Shown here one piece after another: positions 1 to 5,469 of a stretch of 5,946 nucleotides of DNA; position 1 is the stretch's first letter; each line of letters starts with the position of its first letter. Under the pieces are notes generated by a model, which saw nothing but the letters and a program-made list of their open reading frames with translations, made no database searches and had not been told where the DNA came from. Made by a program: the position numbers and the translations under genes. The stretch is from NCBI GenBank assembly GCA_902806305.1, contig CADCWC010000264.1, positions 1 to 5,946 on the forward strand, written 5' to 3'. The DNA comes from an uncultured Thermoleophilia bacterium (lineage in GTDB: Bacteria; Actinomycetota; Thermoleophilia; Gaiellales; F1-60-MAGs149).

Positions 1-631
1 GTCGCGTGGCGCCGGCGCGGCGTTCGTCCGCTGCGACGTCTCGGACCCCGACGACGTCGAGCGCGCGACCGCCACGGCGGCCGAGCGCTTCGGCCGGCTC
101 GACATCGTCTTCGCCAACGCGGGCGTCAACGGCGTCTGGGCCCCCATCGAGGACCTGACCCCGGACGAGTGGGACGCCACGCTCGCCATCAACCTCAAGG
201 GCACGTTCCTGACCGTCCGCGCGGCGATCCCCCACCTCCGCGCCGCGGGCGGCGGCAGCATCATCGTGACCGCGAGCGTCAACGGCACGCGGACGTTCTC
301 GACCCCGGGCGCCTCGGCCTACAGCGCCTCGAAGGCCGGGCAGGTGGCCTTCGCGCGGATGGCCGCGCTCGAGCTGGGCCGCCACGGGATCCGGGTCAAC
401 TCGGTGCTCCCGGGCCGCATCCACACGAACATCGACGAGCGCACGGAGAAGCGGAACACCGACGAGATCGAGATCGAGATGGAGCTCCCGGAGGGCATCC
501 CGGCCATCGACGGCGGCGTCGGGGAGCCCGCGGAGGTGGCCGACACGTGCCTGTTCCTGGCCTCGGATCTCGCCCGCCACGTCTCGGGCGTCGAGATCTA
601 CGTCGACGGAGGGGCGTCGCTGCTCCGCTGA
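1..631 (+). CDS. Short-chain dehydrogenase/reductase (SDR), 5' partial
   Basis: This is the C-terminal 209 residues of a classical SDR, an NAD(P)(H)-dependent oxidoreductase with a Rossmann fold; the substrate is unknown. The reading frame starts at base 2 and ends with TGA at 629-631. Numbering from the window edge, the visible landmarks are the CDVSD segment that normally contacts the adenine ring (11-15), NAG (39-41), the catalytic Asn in INLKG (64), catalytic Ser92, and the YxxxK pair Tyr107/Lys111. The usual C-terminal pattern LFLASD...GVEIYVDGG is at 185-204. The missing part is the N-terminal TGxxxGxG cofactor loop, roughly 40-60 residues. The Ser-to-Tyr spacing is 15, slightly longer than the usual 13, because of the NGTRTFSTPGA segment. 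The substrate loop (144-166) is unusually acidic (DEIEIEMELPEG). SDR membership is near certain; cofactor preference cannot be judged because the N-terminus is outside the window. Confidence 0.95.
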   Translation, partial: SRGAGAAFVRCDVSDPDDVERATATAAERFGRLDIVFANAGVNGVWAPIEDLTPDEWDATLAINLKGTFLTVRAAIPHLRAAGGGSIIVTASVNGTRTFSTPGASAYSASKAGQVAFARMAALELGRHGIRVNSVLPGRIHTNIDERTEKRNTDEIEIEMELPEGIPAIDGGVGEPAEVADTCLFLASDLARHVSGVEIYVDGGASLLR

Positions 632-656
632 GCGGTCGCCCGTCCGAGGCACCCCG

Positions 657-685
657 TGGACAGCCGGACGGCCGCGCCGTAGCGT
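657..685 (+). promoter_or_regulatory. Sigma-70-type promoter for the ankyrin gene
   Basis: TGGACA at 657-662 matches the -35 consensus TTGACA at 5 of 6 bases. It is separated by exactly 17 bp from TAGCGT at 680-685, a TANNNT -10 box. A start near 692 would leave a leader of about 33 nt that contains the Shine-Dalgarno before ATG 725. This is the best complete promoter in the window. It lies just after the SDR stop, so the ankyrin gene need not depend on SDR transcription. It is predicted by eye only. Confidence 0.55.
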
Positions 686-713
686 TCGCCCGGTCAGGAC
701 GTCGGCGAGCACG

Positions 714-720
714 AGGAGGA
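714..720 (+). promoter_or_regulatory. Ribosome binding site setting the ankyrin start
   Basis: AGGAGGA, a near-perfect Shine-Dalgarno, ends 4 nt before ATG 725. The alternative in-frame ATG at 740 would sit 19 nt away, so 725 is preferred even though its spacing is slightly short. Confidence 0.6.
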
Positions 721-724
721 GCCC

Positions 725-1363
725 ATGGGCGCGGGCGCGATGCTGGAGGCGGTGACGGCCGGCGACGCGGCCGCGGTCCGTCGGGTGCTCGAGACCGAGC
801 CGGAACGGGCCCGCGAGCGCGGCTCGGACGGCGTCTCGGCCCTGCTCCAGGCGCGCTACCGGGACCGGATGGACCTGGTGGCGCTCCTGCGTCCGGCAGC
901 CGAGCCGCTCGACCTGCACGAGGCGGCGGCGCTCGCGGACACCGAGCGGCTGCGGACGCTCCTCGCCGAGGGCGTCGACGTCCGGGCCCCGAGCGCGGAC
1001 GGGTTCACGGCGCTCCACCTGGCCGCCTTCTTCGCGGGACCGGCGAGCGTCCGGCTGCTGCTGGAGGCGGGCGCCGATCCCGACGCCGTGGCCGCGAACC
1101 CGATGCGGGTCCGGCCGCTCCACTCCGCGGCGGCGGCGCGGGACGCCGTCTCGGTCGAGGCCCTCCTCGCGGCGGGTGCGACGGTCGACGCCGAGCAGCA
1201 GGGCGGGTTCACGCCGCTGATGGCCGCGACGCACAACGGCGACGCGGCGAGCGTCCGTGCGCTCGTCGCGGCCGGAGCCGACGCGGACCGGCCGAGCGAG
1301 GCCGGTCGGACCGCCCGCGACCTCGCCGACCCGTCCGTGCGCGACCTCCTCGACGACCGCTGA
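725..1363 (+). CDS. Ankyrin-repeat protein
   Basis: A 212-residue protein made almost entirely of ankyrin repeats, which usually serve as protein-binding scaffolds; the partner is unknown. No signal peptide or membrane segment is visible, so it is probably cytoplasmic. Repeats run approximately 5-34, 35-63 and 64-91 (degenerate), then 92-124 (DGFTALHLAAFF...VRLLLEAGADPDAV), 128-159 (RPLHSAAAARDAVSVEALLAAGATVDA), 160-192 (GGFTPLMAATHNGDAASVRALVAAGADAD) and a terminal half repeat 193-212. The canonical TALHLAA and LLxAGADxD signatures are clear in the central ones. There is no enzymatic domain, so this is a stand-alone scaffold of six to seven units, about the size of many small bacterial ankyrin proteins. 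Start 725 is chosen because of the AGGAGGA at 714-720, and the gene has its own promoter (657-685). The neighbours give no clue to its target. Confidence 0.92.
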   Translation: MGAGAMLEAVTAGDAAAVRRVLETEPERARERGSDGVSALLQARYRDRMDLVALLRPAAEPLDLHEAAALADTERLRTLLAEGVDVRAPSADGFTALHLAAFFAGPASVRLLLEAGADPDAVAANPMRVRPLHSAAAARDAVSVEALLAAGATVDAEQQGGFTPLMAATHNGDAASVRALVAAGADADRPSEAGRTARDLADPSVRDLLDDR

Positions 1364-1427
1364 GGCCGTCCGCGGCCGCGTTCCCCGGCCGAGCGCGGCA
1401 ACGGTCAAGCCCGCCCCGAGCCGTGCC

Positions 1428-1433
1428 GATACC
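1428..1433 (+). promoter_or_regulatory. Possible -10 box for a leaderless transcript of the 77-aa gene
   Basis: GATACC lies exactly at -12 to -7 relative to the A of ATG 1440. It keeps the important A at -11 but lacks the usual T at -7. No Shine-Dalgarno precedes this ATG, which fits leaderless translation, common in actinobacteria. The match is weak. Confidence 0.25.
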
Positions 1434-1439
1434 GGCCTC

Positions 1440-1673
1440 ATGGACGCTCCCAAACGCCTCGCCCTCGTGACCGACCGGGTCCAGCGGGCCCTCGTCAAGG
1501 GTCTGCCCACGGACGACCTGCGCCGCGACCTCGATCACGCCTTCGCCGAGACGCTCGACGTCCTCGACGCGGGCGAGCAGGACGAGGACACGATGCTCTA
1601 CCGGTTCGAGCTCGTGGCCGGCTACGGCGACCTGATGCGCTCCCTCGACGAGTGCGAGGACCTCGCGGCCTGA
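1440..1673 (+). CDS. Small acidic protein of unknown function
   Basis: A 77-residue protein that I do not recognise. It has 19 Asp/Glu against 9 Lys/Arg, one Cys (72), and no signal peptide or membrane segment. The spacing of Leu, Val and other hydrophobic residues suggests two or three amphipathic helices: about 7-20, 24-43 and 51-70, separated by GLP (21-23) and an acidic GEQDED stretch (45-50). The open frame extends upstream to 1257, but that part overlaps the end of the ankyrin gene and reads as arginine/proline-rich shadow sequence. ATG 1440 gives a sensible composition change and a compact gene between its neighbours (76 nt after the ankyrin stop, 83 nt before the membrane protein). 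There is no clear Shine-Dalgarno, and a weak -10-like box sits at 1428-1433. Codon choice looks like that of the neighbours, which supports it as a real gene. Confidence 0.72.
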   Translation: MDAPKRLALVTDRVQRALVKGLPTDDLRRDLDHAFAETLDVLDAGEQDEDTMLYRFELVAGYGDLMRSLDECEDLAA

Positions 1674-1741
1674 CGCTGCGCCTCCCGGCGACGCCGTCGC
1701 CCGCCGCTCGGGGCCCGCGAGCCCGGCCCGCCGACCGACGG

Positions 1742-1747
1742 TAGACT
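1742..1747 (+). promoter_or_regulatory. -10 box of the membrane-protein gene, near-leaderless
   Basis: TAGACT fits TANNNT and ends 9 nt before ATG 1757, so transcription would begin within a few bases of the start codon. No -35 match is visible at 16-18 bp upstream, and no Shine-Dalgarno precedes the ATG. Both are consistent with a leaderless actinobacterial gene. Confidence 0.45.
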
Positions 1748-1756
1748 CGCCCGCGG

Positions 1757-3442
1757 ATGCGGCAGCCGGCGGTCCCCTCGGCCCTCTCCGCGGCCCTCGC
1801 CTTCGCCGCCTACCTCGTCGCCTCCGTCGCGCTCTTCGGCCGGGAGGTCCTGGAGCGCCCGACGAGCACGGTCGTCGGCTCCTTCGGCGGTGACCAGAGC
1901 TTCTTCCTGTGGTCGCTGGTCCACTGGACGCGGGTGCTCGGAGGGGACGAGCACCCGTTCCTGACCGAGTTGATCTACGCGCCGGACGGCTTCAACGTCG
2001 CGTGGTCGACGACGATCCCCGGTCCGGCGCTCGTGGCCGCGCCGCTCACGCTGACCGTCGGGCCGGTCGCCACGTACAACGTCCTGGCCCTGCTCGCTCC
2101 GGCGCTCTCGGCCCTGACGGCGTTCCTGCTGGCCCGGCGGCTGACCGGCTCGACGCCCGCCGCGCTGGCCGCGGGCTGGCTGTTCGGCTTCTCGACGTAC
2201 ACCGTCGGGCAGACGCTGAACCACCTGAATCTGGCGCTCGTCTGGCTCCTGCCGCTCGCCGTCCTGCTCGTCCTGCGCCGCCGCGACGGTGACCTGGGGC
2301 GCCGCGCCTTCGTGGCGCTGCTGGCCCTCGTCCTCGTGGGCCAGTTCCTGACCTTCCCCGAGGTCTTCGCCACCATGAGCGTGATCGGCGCGGCGGCGTT
2401 CGCCGTGGGCGTCGCGCTGTCGACCGGCCGCGACCGGGCGCGGATCGTGGCGCTCGGCCCGGAGATCGGCGCGGCCTACGTCGTCGCGCTCGTCGCCCTG
2501 AGCCCCTACCTCTACTTCATGCTCGCCCACCCGAATCCGATCGAGGAGGGGCTCGCCCCCGGGTTCTACAGCGTCGACCTCGAGAACCTGGTCGTCCCGA
2601 CGGCCGTCACCGCGCTCGGCGGCGAGCGCTTCGCCGAGCGCTCGGCCCGCTTCACCGGCAACCTGACCGAGCAGCTCGCGTACCTGGGGCCGATCGTGCC
2701 GCTGCTCGTGGTGGCCGCGATGGTCACGCTGCGGCGCCGGCGGGCGGCCTGGGTGCTGCTCCTCGTGGGGCTCGTGGCGCTGCTCGCCGCGCTCGGCCCG
2801 CGGCTCGTGGTGGCGGGCGAGCCGGGCCTGCGGCTGCCGTGGAGCCTCGCGCTCGAGCTGCCGCTCCTGCGCTACGCGCTGCCGACGCGCATCGTGGTGT
2901 TCCTCTGGCTGGCGGTCGCGCTGCTCGTCGCGCTCTGGCTCGCCGCGCCCGGCCGCCTCCGGGCGGTGCGGGCGCTCGCGGTGGTGCTCGCGGCCGTGAC
3001 GCTGTGGCCGAGCCAGGCGGAGCGGCCCGCCACCGGTCGGACGTGGTGGAGCACCGAGATGGACGCGCCCGCCCTGTTCGACGACGCGCGGGTCCGAGCG
3101 GAGCTGGAGCAGGGCGAGACCGCGCTCGTGCTGCCGTTCGGCTTCCTCGGCGAGAGCATGTGGTGGCAGGCCTCGACGGACATGTGGTTCCGGATGGCGG
3201 GCGGCTACGCGGCGTCCGTGCTGCCCGACCCCTACGCCGCCTACCCGATCGTCCGCACGTTCCTCGGCGGCGCGGCGCCCCCCGACGCGCCCGGTGAGCT
3301 CCGGCGCTTCCTGCGCGACAAGGGCGTCACGGTGGTGCTCCTCGAGCCGCGCCGGGGCGGAGCGCTCCGCCCGCTGATCGAGACGCTCGAGGTGACGCCT
3401 CGCCTGGAAGGCGGGATGCTCGTCTACGACCTTCCCCGCTGA
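1757..3442 (+). CDS. Polytopic membrane protein, probable GT-C-type glycosyltransferase
   Basis: A 561-residue integral membrane protein. Hydrophobic segments that could span the membrane are seen near residues 9-28, 86-105, 107-127, 134-150, 156-174, 183-202, 205-222, 236-256, 308-325, 330-348, 377-396 and 400-418. A soluble, probably extracytoplasmic C-terminal domain follows (about 420-561). The first large loop carries GGDQSFFLW (44-52) with Asp46, then LIYAPDGFNVAW (72-83). GT-C enzymes, which move sugars from polyprenyl-phosphate donors outside the membrane, typically have a catalytic acidic residue in this first loop. The topology, the basic loops after helices (LRRRDGD, LRRRRA) and the PTRIVVFLWLAV segment (376-387) fit that superfamily. 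The acceptor and donor cannot be read from sequence, and no cell-wall or glycan genes flank it. Start ATG 1757 is supported by TAGACT just upstream. It could instead be a related, uncharacterised multispanning family without transferase activity. Confidence 0.8.
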   Translation: MRQPAVPSALSAALAFAAYLVASVALFGREVLERPTSTVVGSFGGDQSFFLWSLVHWTRVLGGDEHPFLTELIYAPDGFNVAWSTTIPGPALVAAPLTLTVGPVATYNVLALLAPALSALTAFLLARRLTGSTPAALAAGWLFGFSTYTVGQTLNHLNLALVWLLPLAVLLVLRRRDGDLGRRAFVALLALVLVGQFLTFPEVFATMSVIGAAAFAVGVALSTGRDRARIVALGPEIGAAYVVALVALSPYLYFMLAHPNPIEEGLAPGFYSVDLENLVVPTAVTALGGERFAERSARFTGNLTEQLAYLGPIVPLLVVAAMVTLRRRRAAWVLLLVGLVALLAALGPRLVVAGEPGLRLPWSLALELPLLRYALPTRIVVFLWLAVALLVALWLAAPGRLRAVRALAVVLAAVTLWPSQAERPATGRTWWSTEMDAPALFDDARVRAELEQGETALVLPFGFLGESMWWQASTDMWFRMAGGYAASVLPDPYAAYPIVRTFLGGAAPPDAPGELRRFLRDKGVTVVLLEPRRGGALRPLIETLEVTPRLEGGMLVYDLPR

Positions 3443-3506
3443 GCAGCGGTCGAGGCCTCGTCCCGCGGCCGTCCGCCCCGACCCCCAGGGCGAAAGGCAT
3501 CCTGCT

Positions 3507-3572
3507 CCGTACAGTTGGACGCGGCGCTCCGTGCAATTGGACGTGGCGCTTCGTGCAGTTGGACGGACGGCC
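3507..3572. repeat. Three tandem copies of a 22-bp repeat, candidate operator array
   Basis: Three direct repeats occur with an exact 22-bp period: 3507-3528, 3529-3550 and 3551-3572, the last matching only over its first 15 bases or so. Copies 1 and 2 differ at three positions. Each copy holds the core GTnCArTTGGAC, at 3509-3520, 3531-3542 and 3553-3564. The middle core, GTGCAATTGGAC, matches its own reverse complement at 10 of 12 bases, as expected for a dimeric helix-turn-helix regulator site. The array lies in the 201-bp gap between the membrane protein and the oxidoreductase, ending about 72 bp before the preferred oxidoreductase start. The repeat itself is directly visible; the operator role is inference. 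It could instead be a dispersed minisatellite-like element. Confidence 0.8.
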
Positions 3573-3628
3573 GACGGCGGCGGTCGGGGCGGCGCGGGTC
3601 GCGTGTCACGATGGGACGCGCGACGGAC

Positions 3629-3634
3629 GAGGGG
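3629..3634 (+). promoter_or_regulatory. Ribosome binding site deciding the oxidoreductase start
   Basis: GAGGGG ends 9 nt before ATG 3644, a normal Shine-Dalgarno spacing. The earlier in-frame ATG at 3611 has no comparable purine run in front of it, so 3644 is preferred. Confidence 0.5.
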
Positions 3635-3643
3635 TGGCGACGG

Positions 3644-4996
3644 ATGGGTGCAGACGAGAGGTTCGACGCGGTGATCCTCGGCGCCGGCCCGGGCGGCGAG
3701 ACGGTGGCCCGTCGTCTCGGTCAGGCCGGCCGGCGGGTGGCGCTCGTCGAGCGCGAGCTCGTCGGCGGCGAATGCGCCTACTGGGCCTGCGTGCCGTCGA
3801 AGACGCTGCTCCGCGCGCCGGAGGCCCGGGTCGAGGCACGCCGGATCGACGGCCTCGCCGAGCCGTCGCAGCGCTGGCCCGAGATCGCCCGCTACCGCGA
3901 CCACATGATCCACGGGCTCGACGACGCGAAGAAGGCCGCCGAGATGGAGGGGCACGGCGCCACCCTCGTCAGGGGTCGCGGGCGGATCGCCGGACCGGGC
4001 CGCGTCGTCGTCGGCGACCGGACGCTCACGGCGGGGCAGCTCGTCGTGGCCACCGGCTCGGCCGACGACGTGCCGCCGATCGCGGGCCTCGAGGCGGTCC
4101 CGGTCTGGGCGAACCGCGAGCTGTACACCATGCGCCGGCCGCCGGAGGACGCGATCGTCATCGGCGGCGGCCCCGTCGGTCTCGAGTCGGCGCAGATGCT
4201 GCGTCGCTACGGCTGCGGGGTGACGATCGTCGAGATCGCAGACCGGCTCCTGGCCCGCGAGGACCCGGAGACCGGCGAGCTGCTCGCCCGGACGCTGGCC
4301 GCGGAGGGCGTCATGCTGCGGCTCGGCGTCAAGCCCGTCCGGGTCGAGGACGACGGCGGCCGCGTCGTCCTGCACCTCGAGGGCGGCGAGCGGCTCGAGG
4401 CCGAGCGGCTGGTGTGCGTCGCCGGCCGCCGGCCGCGGGTCGAGGACCTCGGGCTGGAGACGGTCGGCATCGCGCCGGGCCCGGAGGGCCAGGTCGTGGT
4501 CGACGACCGCCGCCGCGCGGGCGACGGCGTCTGGGCCGTCGGTGACGTCACGGGCGTCCTGCCGTTCACGCACGTGGCGCACTACCAGGGCGACGTGGCC
4601 GCCGACGACATGCTCGGCACGCCGCGGACCGCCGACTACCGCGCCGTGCCGCGCGTGGTGTACTCGGACCCCGAGGTCGCCACCGTGGGCCTGACGCGGG
4701 AGGAGGCCGAGGCGGCGGGGATCGACGCGGCCGAGGGCACCGTGGCGCTCGGGACCCTGGCGCGCGTCGACACCTACGGCGTCGGGCTCGAGGGGTTCAT
4801 GACCGTCCGCGCCGACCGGGCGACGGGCGTGCTGGTCGGCGCGACCGCCGTGGGGCCACTCGCCTCGGAGTGGATCGGCTCGGCCGTCCTGGCCGTCAAG
4901 GCCCGGATCCCGGTCGCGACGCTCCTCGACACGCCCATGCAGTTCCCCACGTTCGGCGAGGCCCTGTCCTACGCGGTCCGGGACCTCGACCTCTGA
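3644..4996 (+). CDS. FAD/NAD-dependent pyridine nucleotide-disulfide oxidoreductase
   Basis: A 450-residue cytoplasmic flavoenzyme of the dihydrolipoamide dehydrogenase / mercuric reductase / soluble transhydrogenase group. Visible in order: FAD-binding GAGPGG (13-18) with Glu36 at the end of the second strand; the redox-active pair Cys44/Cys49 in GGECAYWACVPSKTLLR (41-57), spaced CxxxxC; ATGS (136-139); a second dinucleotide fold IGGGPVGLE (173-181) ending in Glu197, which favours NADH over NADPH; FAD-contacting WAVGDV (297-302); and the dimerization domain from about 335. The C-terminal HPTxxE catalytic dyad of lipoamide dehydrogenase reads FPTFGE (434-439), so the base His is Phe. A true E3 role is therefore unlikely, and no 2-oxoacid dehydrogenase genes are nearby. 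The physiological electron acceptor is unknown. ATG 3644 is chosen by its Shine-Dalgarno and by the immediate beta strand FDAVILGAG; upstream in-frame codons look non-coding. The 22-bp repeat array lies upstream. Confidence 0.93.
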   Translation: MGADERFDAVILGAGPGGETVARRLGQAGRRVALVERELVGGECAYWACVPSKTLLRAPEARVEARRIDGLAEPSQRWPEIARYRDHMIHGLDDAKKAAEMEGHGATLVRGRGRIAGPGRVVVGDRTLTAGQLVVATGSADDVPPIAGLEAVPVWANRELYTMRRPPEDAIVIGGGPVGLESAQMLRRYGCGVTIVEIADRLLAREDPETGELLARTLAAEGVMLRLGVKPVRVEDDGGRVVLHLEGGERLEAERLVCVAGRRPRVEDLGLETVGIAPGPEGQVVVDDRRRAGDGVWAVGDVTGVLPFTHVAHYQGDVAADDMLGTPRTADYRAVPRVVYSDPEVATVGLTREEAEAAGIDAAEGTVALGTLARVDTYGVGLEGFMTVRADRATGVLVGATAVGPLASEWIGSAVLAVKARIPVATLLDTPMQFPTFGEALSYAVRDLDL

Positions 4997-5046
4997 CGGA
5001 GCTCGGGCGCCGCGTCGCCTCGACCGGTCCGACGACCGTCGCGCGG

Positions 5047-5052
5047 TACGCT
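5047..5052 (+). promoter_or_regulatory. -10 box placed for a leaderless msrB transcript
   Basis: TACGCT (TANNNT) occupies exactly -12 to -7 relative to the A of ATG 5059, so the mRNA would begin at the start codon. The only purine run nearby, GGAG at 5053-5056, is 2 nt from the ATG and too close to act as a Shine-Dalgarno. No good -35 is visible at 17-18 bp. Confidence 0.5.
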
Positions 5053-5058
5053 GGAGCC

Positions 5059-5469
5059 ATGACGGAGACGAGGCAGGTCACGAAGACCGACGAGGAGTGG
5101 CGGGCGGAGCTCACGCCCGAGCAGTACGAGATCCTCCGGCGGCACGGGACGGAGCGGGCGTGGACCGGTCGCTACGTCGACTCCAAGGCCGACGGCACGT
5201 ACGCGTGCGCGGCCTGCGGGAACGAGCTGTTCTCGTCCGAGACGAAGTTCGAGTCGGGCACCGGCTGGCCGAGCTTCACGGAGCCGGCCGACCGCGCCAA
5301 CGTCGAGCTGAAGGAGGACCGGAGCTACGGCATGCGGCGCACCGAGGTCCTGTGTGCGCGCTGCGGCGGGCACCTCGGGCACGTCTTCCCCGACGGCCCC
5401 GGCGAGACCGGCGAGCGGTTCTGCATCAACTCGGCCGCGCTCCAGCTGCACGAGCGGTCGGGCTCCTAG
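5059..5469 (+). CDS. msrB: Peptide-methionine (R)-S-oxide reductase MsrB
   Basis: A 136-residue single-domain MsrB, the usual length for the stand-alone enzyme. It reduces the R form of methionine sulfoxide in proteins, repairing oxidative damage. The structural zinc is held by two CxxC pairs, Cys50/Cys53 (CAAC) and Cys99/Cys102 (CARC). The catalytic cysteine is Cys122 in RFCINSAALQL. Other family hallmarks are EYW-equivalent WRAELTPEQYEILRRHGTE (14-32), GTGWPSF (67-73) and GGHLGHVFPDGP (103-114). The position in GxGWPSF that is Cys in many bacterial MsrB proteins is Thr68 here, so the recycling route may differ. There is no signal peptide, so it is cytoplasmic. It follows the oxidoreductase by 62 nt but has its own -10 box (5047-5052). 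Its TAG stop overlaps the TAG of the convergent gene. The longer open frame upstream of ATG 5059 runs into the oxidoreductase gene and is not used. Confidence 0.96.
   Translation: MTETRQVTKTDEEWRAELTPEQYEILRRHGTERAWTGRYVDSKADGTYACAACGNELFSSETKFESGTGWPSFTEPADRANVELKEDRSYGMRRTEVLCARCGGHLGHVFPDGPGETGERFCINSAALQLHERSGS

Noticed and set aside
464..481. Three tandem hexamers (GAGATC, GAGATC, GAGATG) within the SDR gene.
   Set aside because: They encode an acidic stretch (EIEIEM) in the variable substrate loop of the SDR. A local coding microrepeat is enough to explain it.
640..671. Inverted repeat CCGTCCG/CGGACGG (7-bp stem, 18-nt loop) after the SDR stop, as a terminator.
   Set aside because: No U-tract follows and the loop is long. 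It overlaps the -35 of the ankyrin promoter, and such stems are common by chance at this GC content.
1373..1391. CGGCCG repeated around a 7-nt loop after the ankyrin gene, as a terminator.
   Set aside because: CGGCCG is self-complementary and frequent in GC-rich DNA, and no U-tract follows.
169..1470. A 433-codon plus-strand open frame overlapping the SDR and ankyrin genes.
   Set aside because: The product is Arg/Gly/Pro-rich shadow sequence, and the real genes in the overlapping frames have intact family motifs.
1706..1722. GCTCG/CGAGC hairpin upstream of the membrane-protein gene.
   Set aside because: Only a 5-bp stem with no U-tract, so not distinguishable from chance.
3507..3572. The tandem repeats as a CRISPR array.
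   Set aside because: The copies are directly adjacent with a 22-bp period and no unique spacers, and no cas genes are present.
3515..3643. N-terminal extension of the oxidoreductase from TTG 3515 or ATG 3611.
   Set aside because: The extension is translated from the repeat array and is Arg/Gly-rich. The family begins just before the GxGxxG strand, and ATG 3644 has a proper Shine-Dalgarno.
1622..4582. A minus-strand open frame of 986 codons opposite the membrane protein, repeat array and oxidoreductase.
   Set aside because: Its product is low-complexity and Arg/Glu/Gln/His/Pro-rich, with no recognisable domain, as expected for the antisense frame of GC-rich genes. The plus-strand genes have clear membrane segments and enzyme motifs.
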